A stretch of DNA of 39,263 nucleotides, taken from positions 1 through 39,263 of IMG/VR virus record IMGVR_UViG_3300042876_000714; one strand, 5' to 3'. The notes under the pieces were generated by a model. The model had not been told where the DNA came from and made no database searches. It saw only the letters and a list, made by a program, of their open reading frames with translations. Both the position numbers and the translations under genes were made by a program. Source of the stretch: a virus. Positions 21,896 through 30,395 of this stretch are shown here, in pieces (within the stretch, counting starts at the first letter, position 1; each line of letters starts with the position of its first letter).

Positions 21896-22726
21896 ATGGC
21901 AAACGGAGCAACGAAGCAGTACAAGTTTGGAACTAAGAACAACTGGCGCCGGCAGATGTGGAACCAGTTTCGGGCGCGATTGCGCAACCCAAAATTGGCT
22001 AAGGGGCTGTATCTGGCTGGCCCAGAAAACTTGGACTTATCGATTGCAGTCAGCAAGGGGTTTGACCCCCGCAACTTGGTCGCTGTTGAGAAAGACCAAG
22101 CAGCTGTGGAACAGCTGCGAGCAAGCGGGCAGTTGGTAATCAAGGGCGACTTCGCGGAGGTCTTGCTTTCGTGGCCAGCCGACATTCCTCTTGATTTTGT
22201 GTACGGCGATTTCTGCTCAGGACTTACTCGTGACTTAGACGCTCGTCTCGGTTGCGCATGGCATCGGGCGCCTTTCCGCAATGCTGTTTGGGGCCTCAAC
22301 TTTCTGCATGGGAGAGAGAGCGGCGTTCAGCACTGGCTGGAGTTTCACAAAGACGAGCGCCAGGTGCTGGACAGGCATCGCGGGGTGATCTTCCTTTGCA
22401 ATCGCTTTGCGATTGGTCCTTCTGAAGAGCTTTCAGTGGTAACGGGCACAACCGAGCAAGTTCGCGAAGCGATTCGCGAATCGCTTCGCGAAGCGCACCA
22501 TCGAATGATGCCGTGGGTTCGTCGATACAAGTCGGACGTTGGCAATCTTTACTTCGACTCGATAGTGGTGAATCGCGCCGCGCCGACGGATGTCTGTCCA
22601 AAGCTGGATGCAATGTTGATGGGGGAGGTTGACGCTGGGCTGCGGAGACGCATTGCTGCCGCGCTTGCGCTTCGCACAATGAAGCATCGCCAGGTTGGCC
22701 CCTATGCAGATCGGAGGGCCGCGTAA
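21896..22726 (+). CDS. Low-GC accessory protein, methyltransferase-like fold
   Basis: A 276-residue protein. The region LYLAGPENLDLSIAVSKGF, then NLVAVEKDQAAVEQL (an acidic residue after a second strand) and DFVYGDFCSGLT has the strand/helix order of a class I S-adenosylmethionine-dependent methyltransferase, though the usual GxGxG loop is altered. A cysteine-tryptophan segment (LGCAWHRAPFRNAVWGLNF) follows. Its base composition and codon use are clearly lower in G+C than neighbours, a sign of recent transfer. A 32-bp palindrome lies inside it. It is coupled by a shared base to the methyltransferase-glycosyltransferase gene. Fold is likely; substrate unknown. Confidence 0.62.
   Translation: MANGATKQYKFGTKNNWRRQMWNQFRARLRNPKLAKGLYLAGPENLDLSIAVSKGFDPRNLVAVEKDQAAVEQLRASGQLVIKGDFAEVLLSWPADIPLDFVYGDFCSGLTRDLDARLGCAWHRAPFRNAVWGLNFLHGRESGVQHWLEFHKDERQVLDRHRGVIFLCNRFAIGPSEELSVVTGTTEQVREAIRESLREAHHRMMPWVRRYKSDVGNLYFDSIVVNRAAPTDVCPKLDAMLMGEVDAGLRRRIAAALALRTMKHRQVGPYADRRAA
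22461..22492. repeat. Perfect 32-bp palindrome inside the low-GC accessory gene
   Basis: The 32 bases are exactly self-complementary. They contain three copies of TTCGCGAA (22461-22468, 22473-22480, 22485-22492) at 12-bp spacing, separated by GCGA and TCGC. In the gene they encode a short repeat (REAIRESLREA). A strong hairpin or cruciform is possible within a coding sequence. Confidence 0.85.
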
Positions 22727-24378
22727 TGGTTTGGAAAGCAAACGCGCCGCAGGGCGCAGAGGCATTCAAGATCAGGTTCGACCTGATCCCGTACTGCGGC
22801 GGCAGCGTGCTGGATCTCGGCTGCGGGCCGAGCAAGGTGTTTGCGCACGCGGTCGGTGTCGACAACTACACCGAGACGCGGCTCTTCGGCATCCAGATGA
22901 AGCCGGACGTTGAGGTCGAGACCTGCGAGCGGCTGCCGCAGTTCGCCGATGCCAGCTGGGACTGCGTGTTCAGCAGCCACCTGCTCGAGCACATCGTCGA
23001 CTTCAAGGCGGCGCTGCAGGAGTGGTGGCGCCTGGTCAAGCCCGGCGGCACGCTCGTGCTGTACCTGCCGCACAAGGCGTTCTATCCCAACATCGGGCAG
23101 GAGGGCGCCAACCCGGACCACAAGCACGACTTTTACCCAAGCGACATCGTGCTCGCAATGGTCGAGGCCTGTGCCGATTGGGACCTGGAGCTCAACCAGG
23201 AGCGCAACAAGTACCTGGAGTACTCGTTCCTGCAAGTGTTCCGCAAGAAGCCGGCCGGCAGCGGCGTGAGCTACAGCTACAAGGACCAGCCCAGCGCCAA
23301 GCGCTGCGCGGTGGTGCGCCTGGGCGCCTACGGCGATGCGCTGTGGGCCAGCAGCATCCTGCCGCACCTGAAGGCCGAGGGCTATCACGTGACGGTCTTC
23401 ACGCAGCGCCAGGGCCTCGAGGTGCTGCGGCATGACCCGCACGTCGATGCGTTCGTCGACGTGCAGGACCGCCTGTTCCAGCACATGCCGCTGCTCGGCT
23501 ACTGGGTCTGGCTGGAGGAGAACTTCGACCGCGTCATCAACCTGACCGGGTCGGTGGAGACGCGGCTGCTGCCGGCCCACAACGACAACGAGTTCTACTG
23601 GCCGGACAGCACGCGCCGCGCGCTGATGAGCCAGGCCAACTACCTGGCCGACATCCACACCATGGCGGGCGTGCCGCACGTGTGGTGCCAGAAGTTCTAC
23701 GCCACCGCCGGCGAGCAGATCGACGCGGCCGCCCTGCGCGCCACGCTGCCGCTGAACGCCGAGCAGCGCCTGGCCGGCTATGAGCTGGCGCCGCTGGTGG
23801 TGGTGGCGCCGACCGGCAGCAGCGTGGCCAAGTGCTGGCCGCACGTGCAGGAGTTCATGGAGCGCATGGCCGACGCCGGCGTGCACACGGTGGTGGTGGG
23901 CGAGCTGCGCGGCCCCACGGGCCGCGACGAGCTCAAGCTCAGCCCGGTGGTGCGCAACGGCATCACTTACGGCCACGTGTGGGGCGTGAGCAAGCCGATC
24001 CGCCAGGTGATGGCGCTGGCGCAGATCGCCGACGCGGTGGTCGGCACCGAGTCGGCGGTGGTCAACGCGGTGGCGTTCGAGCCGATGCTCAAGGTGGTGC
24101 TGCTGAGCCACAGCACGCACGCCAATTTGACGAAGCACTGGAATGCCACGGTGCACTTCGCGGCCGAGGGGCTCAAGTGCTACCCCTGCCACCGCATCCA
24201 CAGCGACCTGAGCTTCTGCACGCGCCATCCGCAGACCCGGGGCGCCATGTGCCAGGCGCTCGCCACTGCCGACGTGATCGCCGGCGAGGTGCTGCAGTAC
24301 CTGGGCTGGCGCCTGAGCAACAGCGAGCCGCCGGCCGAGCGGGCGGTTCAGGCGTCTGAACTGAAGCAAGCGGCCTAG
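22726..24378 (+). CDS. Methyltransferase-GT9 glycosyltransferase fusion
   Basis: A 550-residue fusion. Residues about 1-175 are a class I methyltransferase with motif I SVLDLGCGPSKV (27-38), FSSHLLEHIVDF and LVKPGGTLVLYLPH. Residues about 190-545 are a glycosyltransferase family 9 (ADP-heptosyltransferase-like) domain: VVRLGAYGDALWASSILPHL, VVVAPTGSSVAKCWPHVQEF, and IADAVVGTESAVVNAVAF, with a cysteine-containing end (CYPCHRIHSDLSFC). GT9 enzymes normally add heptose to lipopolysaccharide. In a phage head region it could alter host surface sugars, phage DNA or virion proteins. Base use matches the phage, unlike its upstream partner. Two domains are firm; the substrate is unknown. Confidence 0.88.
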   Translation: MVWKANAPQGAEAFKIRFDLIPYCGGSVLDLGCGPSKVFAHAVGVDNYTETRLFGIQMKPDVEVETCERLPQFADASWDCVFSSHLLEHIVDFKAALQEWWRLVKPGGTLVLYLPHKAFYPNIGQEGANPDHKHDFYPSDIVLAMVEACADWDLELNQERNKYLEYSFLQVFRKKPAGSGVSYSYKDQPSAKRCAVVRLGAYGDALWASSILPHLKAEGYHVTVFTQRQGLEVLRHDPHVDAFVDVQDRLFQHMPLLGYWVWLEENFDRVINLTGSVETRLLPAHNDNEFYWPDSTRRALMSQANYLADIHTMAGVPHVWCQKFYATAGEQIDAAALRATLPLNAEQRLAGYELAPLVVVAPTGSSVAKCWPHVQEFMERMADAGVHTVVVGELRGPTGRDELKLSPVVRNGITYGHVWGVSKPIRQVMALAQIADAVVGTESAVVNAVAFEPMLKVVLLSHSTHANLTKHWNATVHFAAEGLKCYPCHRIHSDLSFCTRHPQTRGAMCQALATADVIAGEVLQYLGWRLSNSEPPAERAVQASELKQAA

Positions 24379-24389
24379 GGAGATCTGCC

Positions 24390-24686
24390 ATGCCGGGTGC
24401 CTTCCTGACGAGCGACCAGGTGGTCTTCGACAACGTCGGCGAGTTCGCCGAGGCGTTTGTCATTGGCACCGGCACGGCCACCAGCACCGGCAGCGGCATC
24501 TTCGACAACGGCTATGTCGAGGCCGAGGGCGTGTACGCGACCGCGCCCCTGCTCAACGTGCGCGAGTCGCTGCTGGCCGGCCTGCCGGTGGGCCAGACGG
24601 TGACCGTGCGCGGCACGGCGTTCAGCGTCATCAACGTCGAGCCGGATGGCCTGGGCCGCGCCGACGTGCGGCTGGAGCGGCAGTAA
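24390..24686 (+). CDS. Head-tail joining/attachment protein (gpFII-like)
   Basis: A 98-residue beta-rich protein: AFLTSDQVVFDNVGEFAEAF, then GIFDNGYVEAEGV, then GQTVTVRGTAFSVINVEPDG. The pattern and place (after head genes, before the tail terminator) match the lambda gpFII-like head-tail attachment family, which caps the portal after packaging. It overlaps the next start by one base. Confidence 0.75.
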   Translation: MPGAFLTSDQVVFDNVGEFAEAFVIGTGTATSTGSGIFDNGYVEAEGVYATAPLLNVRESLLAGLPVGQTVTVRGTAFSVINVEPDGLGRADVRLERQ

Positions 24687-25135
24687 TGGCCGACCATGTG
24701 CGCAAGCAGATCCGCGACGCAGCGATTGCGCGCCTGGCCGGCCTGGCCACCACGGCCGCGCGGGTGTACGCCGGCCGCGTCAAGGTCCTGCAAGAGACCG
24801 AGCTGCCGTGCCTGCTGGTCGACACCGGCGACGAGCAGATCGTCGACGGCAGCCGCCAGTTCGAGCGCGCGCTGGCGCGCCGCATCGTGCAGCTGCGCGT
24901 GCGCTGTGTGGTCAAGCAGGTCAGCGGCTATCTGGACACGCTCGACCAGATCGCGCAGGAGGTCGAGATCGCGCTGGCCACCGCGGCCACGCTCGGCGGC
25001 GCCAAAGGCTGGTGGCTGACCGGCACCACCGCGCCGGAGCTCGACGGCGATGGCGATCGCCCGGTCGCCGTGCTCGAGCTCGCGTTTGACGTGCACTACG
25101 CCACCACTGAGGCGACGCCCGACGTCGCCGCCTGA
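24686..25135 (+). CDS. Tail terminator protein (gpU-like)
   Basis: A 149-residue protein. HVRKQIRDAAIARLAGLATT, then LPCLLVDTGDEQIV and later VAVLELAFDVHYAT follow the minor tail protein U pattern (an alpha/beta protein of about 130-150 residues). It forms the ring that stops tail tube growth and docks on the head. It lies between the gpFII-like gene and the tail tube gene, the canonical position. Confidence 0.78.
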   Translation: MADHVRKQIRDAAIARLAGLATTAARVYAGRVKVLQETELPCLLVDTGDEQIVDGSRQFERALARRIVQLRVRCVVKQVSGYLDTLDQIAQEVEIALATAATLGGAKGWWLTGTTAPELDGDGDRPVAVLELAFDVHYATTEATPDVAA

Positions 25136-25170
25136 TCCAGGTCACTGAGGTCTTCAACGGTTCCATCGCT

Positions 25171-25191
25171 GCCGGCGCTGCCGGCTTTTTT
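25171..25191 (+). terminator. Rho-independent terminator before the tail tube gene
   Basis: GCCGGC (25171-25176), loop GCT, GCCGGC (25180-25185), then six T. The tail tube gene begins 18 bases later with GGAGAG ahead of its ATG, so this hairpin may also act to separate or attenuate expression of the tail genes. Confidence 0.7.
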
Positions 25192-25209
25192 CGTTCATAG
25201 GAGAGCACC

Positions 25210-25851
25210 ATGCCCAGCAGCGCAATTTCCGCGCAACAGTCCGCCCTGCGGATCGGCACCAGCACCGGCACCGGCCGCGCCATCACCGGCATCAGCAAGG
25301 CCAACCCGGCGGTCGTCACCTCGACCGGCCACGCTTTGGCTGACGGCTCCATCGTCCGCATCGACGGCGTCGGCGGCATGGAGGAGGTCAACGGCCGCGC
25401 CTTCGTGACCACGAGCTCGGCCGCCAACAGCTTTGCGCTGCGCGGCATCGACTCGACCAACTTCACCAACTTCACCAGCGGCGGCACGGCGGTGCAGCAG
25501 TCCATGACGCTGATCGGCAACGCCAAGACCTTCGACATCCAGCCCGACGAGGCTGCCGACATCAGCGTCACCAACCTGGCGTCGATCGCGCAGGAGTTCC
25601 GCATCGGCCTGAAGGGGTCCTGGTCCATGTCGGCCGACATCGACATCGACCCGGCCGACGCCGGCCAGACGCAGCTGATCGCAGCGCAGTCCGCCGGCGC
25701 GGCGCGTGCCTTCACGGTCACGCTGCAGAACGGCCGCGTGTTCGCCGGCGTGGGCTACGTCAAGAGCCTGTCCGCAGCGGGCAGCCCGGACGGCGTGGTC
25801 AGCGGCCAGCTGAACATCCGCGGCACCGGCGAAGCGGCGTACTTCGTCTAA
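25210..25851 (+). CDS. Major tail tube protein
   Basis: A 213-residue beta-rich protein. An inserted small domain (AITGISKANPAVVTSTGHAL, then GSIVRIDGVGGMEEVNGRAF) resembles the FCCH/Ig-like fold often inserted in phage tail proteins. The remainder (KTFDIQPDEAADISVTNLAS, then FRIGLKGSWSMSADIDID) is typical of tail tube subunits of the lambda gpV type. A good ribosome site and an own terminator upstream suit a highly expressed protein. It forms the long tail tube. Confidence 0.8.
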   Translation: MPSSAISAQQSALRIGTSTGTGRAITGISKANPAVVTSTGHALADGSIVRIDGVGGMEEVNGRAFVTTSSAANSFALRGIDSTNFTNFTSGGTAVQQSMTLIGNAKTFDIQPDEAADISVTNLASIAQEFRIGLKGSWSMSADIDIDPADAGQTQLIAAQSAGAARAFTVTLQNGRVFAGVGYVKSLSAAGSPDGVVSGQLNIRGTGEAAYFV

Positions 25852-26228
25852 TGGACATCGCCGCATTGAAGGCCGCGGCGCTGCAGGCGCGCGAGTTCGA
25901 GGTCACGCTTGCCGAGAACGTCACCGTGCGCCTGCGCCTGCCCACGCGGTACGAGCTCGAGCTGCACAGCCTGGCCAAGACCGAGCCGGGGCGCGTCGGC
26001 GCCGCCAAGGTGCTGCGCGCGATGCTGGAGGCGGCCTTCGTCAGCTGGTCCGGCGTGTGTGCATCGCACCTAGTGCCCGAGGCGCCAGCCGAGCCACTGG
26101 CCTTCTCGCGTGAGGCGGTAGAGCTGCTGCTGGACGAGCGCCCGGACTGGGGCGACAGGCTGCGCAACGTGTTTTCCGAGGCGCTGGCAGCACGCAGCGC
26201 CGACCTCGAGGCCAACCGAAAAAACTAG
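25851..26228 (+). CDS. Tail assembly chaperone (gpG-like)
   Basis: A 125-residue protein (EFEVTLAENVTVRLRLPTRY, then helices to FSEALAARSADLEANRKN). Position between tail tube and tape measure and size fit the lambda gpG chaperone, which coats the tape measure during tail assembly. The last codons carry the slippery heptamer AAAAAAC in the right phase, so part of the ribosomes should shift -1 and extend the protein through the frame ending at 26476. Confidence 0.82.
   Translation: MDIAALKAAALQAREFEVTLAENVTVRLRLPTRYELELHSLAKTEPGRVGAAKVLRAMLEAAFVSWSGVCASHLVPEAPAEPLAFSREAVELLLDERPDWGDRLRNVFSEALAARSADLEANRKN
26219..26225 (+). promoter_or_regulatory. Programmed -1 ribosomal frameshift site (A AAA AAC)
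   Basis: The heptamer A AAA AAC occupies 26219-26225 in the phase of the chaperone gene (codons CGA AAA AAC TAG), directly before its stop. A -1 slip continues as CTA GTG GCG into the downstream frame. This is the X XXY YYZ form used for G/GT fusions in lambda-like tails. Confidence 0.85.
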
Positions 26229-26476
26229 TGGCGCACGTCCGGGCGCAACGGGCCGATCAGGCCATGTGGCGCCGGGGCGTGCTTCCCTGGGGTGAAGCGG
26301 CCAACCCGCGGCCGCCCATGAGCGCCGCCATGCTGGGCGCACTGCACTGCTGGCACTTCATGGGTGGCGTGTACCGGCCGGAGCTGCTGCCCGTGTATGC
26401 GGGCCTGCACCCGGTCGGCGATCTTGAACAGCTCCTCGAGCTCCTGCTCGTGATCCGCGAGGCCCTGCATGGCTGA
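26225..26476 (+). CDS. Tail assembly chaperone extension (gpGT-type frameshift product)
   Basis: About 83 codons read after the -1 shift at 26219-26225, giving a fusion of about 208 residues with the gpG-like part. The extension (VLPWGEAANPRPPMSAAMLG, then WHFMGGVYRPELLP and an acidic leucine-rich end) resembles GTA/phage tail chaperone T-domains that bind the tape measure. It has a GTG at 26228 but no ribosome site, so independent translation is unlikely. It overlaps the tape measure start. Confidence 0.8.
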   Translation, partial: LVAHVRAQRADQAMWRRGVLPWGEAANPRPPMSAAMLGALHCWHFMGGVYRPELLPVYAGLHPVGDLEQLLELLLVIREALHG

Positions 26477-28202
26477 AGCCAAAGTCGTCATCAGCGCGGA
26501 AGACCGAGCGAGCTCTGTCCTGCGCAACGTGCGCGGCTCCGTCGACGGCGCCGTGGCCACGTTTGCGCGCCTGAGCGCGGCCGCGGCCGCCATTGGCGCG
26601 GGCGCGGCGGTCGCCGGCATCACCGCCCTGGTCGGCCAGCTCGACGACCTGGCCGACACCGCCCAGGGCCTGGGCCTAGCGGCCGAAGAGCTCAGTGCCT
26701 TCCAGCAGGCGGCGCGCGCCAGCGGCGTCGACGCCGAGTCCTTCAACGGCGCGATCGCGCGGCTCAACACCAAGCTGACCGAGGCGCAAGACCCGGCCAG
26801 CACCGCGGCGGAGCTGTTCCGGCGGCTGGGGGTGGCCACCAAGAATGCCGACGGGAGTGTGCGCGGTACCGGCGAGGCCTTGCGCGACATCGCCGATCGC
26901 TTTGCCAGCTACCGCGACGGCGCACAAAAGGGCGCGCTGTCGGCGGAGATCTTCGGGCGCGCCGCGGGACCGAAGCTGGTGGCCGCGCTGAACGAGGGCC
27001 GCGAGGGCCTGACCAAGTTTGGCGGCGCGAGCAAAGAGAGCATCGAGCAGGCCAGCCAGCTGCAGGGCGAGATCGACAAGCTGGCGGCCAGCTGGGAGAA
27101 CCTGAAGCTGAAAATCGGCGGGGCCGCGGCCGCGCTCATCAACAGCTTCATCGGCCAGGGGACGCTCGAGCGGCAGCTGGAGATCACCGAGCAGCAGATC
27201 AACGACACGATCGCGGCGCTCGACTCCACGCGCAGCCCGCGCATCCGCAGCAACCTGGAGGCCTCGCTTGACGAGGCCATCAAGAAGGCCGACCAGCTGC
27301 GCGCCGCCATCAAGCGGGCGCAAGGTGGCGATGAGCGTGCAGCGCCGCCGCCGGTCGAGACCGAGGCCGAGCGCAAGGCGCGCGAAGCGGCGGCCGAGGC
27401 CAGCCGCAAGCGCCTGCTCGAGCTCGACAAGCTGCTGGCCGATGCCATCAAGATCCAGAACGAGGACCTGCAGAAGCAGCTCGAGCTGGAGGCGCGGCGC
27501 CAGCTGCTGGCGATCGAGCGGTTCGAGGCCGCCGAGGCGGCCGCCGATGAAGAGGAGCGCCGCCGGCGCGCGCGCCTGGATGACCTGACCGGCCGCACTG
27601 CAGAGAACCAGCAGGCCGAGGACATCGAGCTCATCAAGCAGGCGCTCGACGAGGGCCGGATCTCGCTGGAGGAGTACGCCCGGGCCTTCGACCGCGTCTT
27701 TGGGCTGGAGGCCAACAAGAGCGTCGAGCGGACCGCAGACGAGACGGAGCGCTTTGCGCTGGTGCTGACCAGCTCGCTCGGCGAGTTCATCAGCAGCGGC
27801 GGCGACGGCGGCATCAAGTCCTTCCTCGACTCGCTGCTCGAGGACGTGCTGAAGCTCACCACCCAGCTGCTGATCCTGGAGCCGCTAACGAAAAGCATCC
27901 GCGCCGCCTTCAGTGAGGGCGGTGGCGGTCTTGGCGGCCTGCTTGGATCGCTCGCCGGTGCGTTTGGCTTCGGTGGTGCGCGCGCCATGGGTGGGCCGGT
28001 GGCGGCTGGCACTGGTTACCTGGTTGGCGAGGAAGGGCCGGAGCTTTTTGTCCCGCGCAGCCCCGGCACGATCGTGCCCAACGGCGGTGGCGGCAACAGC
28101 ATCACCGTCAATGTGCAAGGCAACGCGACGCGCGAGACCGCCAACCAGATCGCCGCGGCGGTGTCGCGCCAGCTGGCCATCGCCAATAGCCGGTTCAACT
28201 AA
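26469..28202 (+). CDS. Tape measure protein
   Basis: A 577-residue protein that sets tail length. It begins with AEAKVVISAEDRASSVLRNV, then a hydrophobic stretch (residues about 35-58). A helical domain (DTAQGLGLAAEELSAFQQAA) and a long charged coiled-coil region (about 190-410) follow. The C-terminus has the hallmark Gly-rich end GGPVAAGTGYLVGEEGPELF. At roughly 0.15 nm per residue the tail would be near 85-90 nm (inference). Overlaps the chaperone extension by eight bases. Confidence 0.9.
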   Translation: MAEAKVVISAEDRASSVLRNVRGSVDGAVATFARLSAAAAAIGAGAAVAGITALVGQLDDLADTAQGLGLAAEELSAFQQAARASGVDAESFNGAIARLNTKLTEAQDPASTAAELFRRLGVATKNADGSVRGTGEALRDIADRFASYRDGAQKGALSAEIFGRAAGPKLVAALNEGREGLTKFGGASKESIEQASQLQGEIDKLAASWENLKLKIGGAAAALINSFIGQGTLERQLEITEQQINDTIAALDSTRSPRIRSNLEASLDEAIKKADQLRAAIKRAQGGDERAAPPPVETEAERKAREAAAEASRKRLLELDKLLADAIKIQNEDLQKQLELEARRQLLAIERFEAAEAAADEEERRRRARLDDLTGRTAENQQAEDIELIKQALDEGRISLEEYARAFDRVFGLEANKSVERTADETERFALVLTSSLGEFISSGGDGGIKSFLDSLLEDVLKLTTQLLILEPLTKSIRAAFSEGGGGLGGLLGSLAGAFGFGGARAMGGPVAAGTGYLVGEEGPELFVPRSPGTIVPNGGGGNSITVNVQGNATRETANQIAAAVSRQLAIANSRFN

Positions 28203-29119
28203 TGGCATTTCTCGAAACCCCGCGCTTTTCTGACCGCCTGGCCTTTGGGATTACCGGGGGCCCCGGCTTCAGCACCGAGGTGGCCACGGTGCGCTCTGGC
28301 TACGAGCAGCGCAACGCCAACTGGCAGCAAAGTCGCGGTCGCTGGGACGCCTCGAGTGCGGTGCGCACGCTGGCTGACTTCCAGGAGATCGCCGACCACT
28401 TCATGGCGGTGGGTGGGCGCCTGCACGGCTTCCGCCTGCGCGACCTGGCCGACTACCAGGTCACGCAGGCCAACGGCTTCCTGCGCGGCATGATCGGCAC
28501 CCAGCAGCAGGGCACGCAGGCCGGCACTGGTTATGGCGTGGCCAGCTACCAGCTGGTCAAGCGCTACGCGCGCGGCGCGCTGCTGCATGAGCGCGACATT
28601 CGCAAGCCGGCGGCCGGCAGCGTCACCGTCTACCGCGCCGGCACGCCGGTCACCGTGGGCGTGAGTGCGGGCCAGATCGCGCTCGACACCACCACCGGCC
28701 TGGTCACCTTCGTGGCCGATGCCTCGCGCACGATCACCGCCGTGGCGGTGGGCGTCAACACGACGGTCACCGTCACCGGTGGCCTGCTGCCTGGCGTCAG
28801 TGTCGGCGGTCGGCTGTGGGTGCAGGGGCTCACGGGGGCGGATGCGGCGCTGCTCAATGGCCGCTCGCACCTGGTCAACTCGGTCGGCGCCTCCTCCTAT
28901 GACCTGACCATCGACACCACCGGCCGCACCATCACCGCCGGCAGCGGGCTGGCGGTGCAGTTTCCGCAGCCCACCCAGGCGCTCACCTGGGTCGGTGACT
29001 TCGATGTCCCGGTGCGGTTCGACACGGACCTCCTGCAGCGGACCATCGTCGATCGCATCGCGGGCGGGGCCTTCCTCGTGCAGGCGGCCAGCATCCCGCT
29101 GGTGGAGGTGCGCACATGA
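28202..29119 (+). CDS. Distal tail protein, DUF2460 family
   Basis: A 305-residue protein. FLETPRFSDRLAFGITGGPG, then STEVATVRSGYEQRNANWQQ and GRLHGFRLRDLADY are typical of DUF2460, a distal-tail-like protein of gene-transfer-agent-type tails. The middle (VTVYRAGTPVTVGV to about residue 260) includes an inserted beta domain, before the family's closing part (VGDFDVPVRFDTDLL). It connects the tube with the tip complex. Confidence 0.85.
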   Translation: MAFLETPRFSDRLAFGITGGPGFSTEVATVRSGYEQRNANWQQSRGRWDASSAVRTLADFQEIADHFMAVGGRLHGFRLRDLADYQVTQANGFLRGMIGTQQQGTQAGTGYGVASYQLVKRYARGALLHERDIRKPAAGSVTVYRAGTPVTVGVSAGQIALDTTTGLVTFVADASRTITAVAVGVNTTVTVTGGLLPGVSVGGRLWVQGLTGADAALLNGRSHLVNSVGASSYDLTIDTTGRTITAGSGLAVQFPQPTQALTWVGDFDVPVRFDTDLLQRTIVDRIAGGAFLVQAASIPLVEVRT

Positions 29120-29961
29120 GGACCGTGAGCGCTGGCCTGCAGGCGCACCATGCGCTCGACACGCTCACGCTGGCCACGCTGTGGCGCGTCACGCGGCGCG
29201 ATGGGCAGGTCTTCGGCTTCACGGATCTGGACCGCGACATCGAGTTCAACGGCGTCACTTACCACGGCGACACCGGCATCAGCGGCTCGGCCGCCGCCAC
29301 TGCGGCCGGGCTGCAGTCCGACAACCTCGAGGTGCAGGGCTTCTTGCAGGGCGGCGCGTTCACCGCGGCAGATCTCGCCGGCGGCGTGTGGGATGGCGCC
29401 ACTGTGCGCGTGTCGGTGGTCAACTACGCCGACCTGTCGCAGGGCGAGCTCATCGTGCGGGTGGGCGAGCTGGGCCAGGTGCGCGTGGAGGGCGAGACCT
29501 TCGTGGCCGAGGCGCGTGGCCTGGCCGACAAACTCAACCGCAGCATCACGCGTGCGTACCTGCCGGTGTGCGATGCCGATCTCGGCGATGCGCGCTGCAA
29601 GGTCAACCTGGCGCCGCTCACGGTGGCCGGCACGGTCACCAGTGTCGCCTCGCGCGAGCTCTTTACCGCCAGCGGTGTCGTCAATGCCGCCGGCTATTTC
29701 ACCTTCGGCGTCATCACCTGGGTCACCGGCGCCAACGCCGGCCTGCAGATGGAGGTCAAGACGCATGCCGGCGGCGGTGTGTTCACGCTGCAGCTGCCAA
29801 TGCGCTCGGCGATCGCCGTGGGCGACACCTTCAACGTGGTGCCGGGCTGCGACAAGACCACCGGCGCCGGTGGCTGCGCCAAGTTCAGCAACATCGTCAA
29901 CTTCCGCGGCTTTCCACACGTGCCTGGGCTCGACAAGATGACCCGGCCGGGGGGCGTGTGA
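29116..29961 (+). CDS. Tail tip protein, DUF2163/BR0599 family
   Basis: A 281-residue protein. TLATLWRVTRRDGQVFGFTD, then GVTYHGDTGISGSA and DNLEVQGFL fit DUF2163, and GCDKTTGAGGCAKFSNIVNF, then RGFPHVPGLD fit the C-terminal phage BR0599 domain. In gene-transfer agents the matching protein is a baseplate hub component. It overlaps both neighbours and belongs to the DUF2460-DUF2163-NlpC-J module. Confidence 0.87.
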   Translation: MRTVSAGLQAHHALDTLTLATLWRVTRRDGQVFGFTDLDRDIEFNGVTYHGDTGISGSAAATAAGLQSDNLEVQGFLQGGAFTAADLAGGVWDGATVRVSVVNYADLSQGELIVRVGELGQVRVEGETFVAEARGLADKLNRSITRAYLPVCDADLGDARCKVNLAPLTVAGTVTSVASRELFTASGVVNAAGYFTFGVITWVTGANAGLQMEVKTHAGGGVFTLQLPMRSAIAVGDTFNVVPGCDKTTGAGGCAKFSNIVNFRGFPHVPGLDKMTRPGGV

Positions 29962-30395
29962 TGGCGGGTGTGATGACAAGCCGCAGCGCGATCGTGGCCG
30001 AGGCGCGGCGCTGGCTTGGCACCCGCTGGCAGCACCAGGGCCGCACGCTTGGCCACGGTGTCGACTGCATTGGCCTGGTGCTCGAGGTGGCCCGCGCCTG
30101 CGGCCTCACAGATCTCAGCATCAGCGAGTACGCGCGCCGCGGCGGCGGTGGCCTGCTGCATGCGGGCCTGATCGAGCACATGCAGCCCGTGGGGCTGGAA
30201 TCAATCCAGCCGGCCGACGTGCTGCTCATGCGCTTTGACGGCCAGCCGCAGCACGTGGCGCTGGTCACCGACCACCCTGCCGGCCTGGGCGTGATTCACG
30301 CCTATCTGCAGGCGCGCAAGGTCGTCGAGCACCGGCTGGATGACATCTGGCGTGGCCGCACCTTGGCTGCGTTTGCCTTCAAGGGTTTGCAATGA
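29961..30395 (+). CDS. NlpC/P60-family peptidase of the tail tip
   Basis: A 144-residue protein from ATG 29961 (TGATG contact with the preceding stop). RSAIVAEARRWLGTRWQHQG, then GVDCIGLVLEVARACG carries the catalytic cysteine, and GQPQHVALVTDH the catalytic histidine, of NlpC/P60 peptidoglycan endopeptidases. In this module it is the tail-tip enzyme that opens the cell wall during DNA entry. It overlaps the J-like gene by four bases. Confidence 0.9.
   Translation: MAGVMTSRSAIVAEARRWLGTRWQHQGRTLGHGVDCIGLVLEVARACGLTDLSISEYARRGGGGLLHAGLIEHMQPVGLESIQPADVLLMRFDGQPQHVALVTDHPAGLGVIHAYLQARKVVEHRLDDIWRGRTLAAFAFKGLQ

Noticed and set aside
22702-24369. Long antisense open frame opposite the methyltransferase-GT9 gene
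   Set aside because: Shadow of the real gene with biased composition and no recognisable motif.
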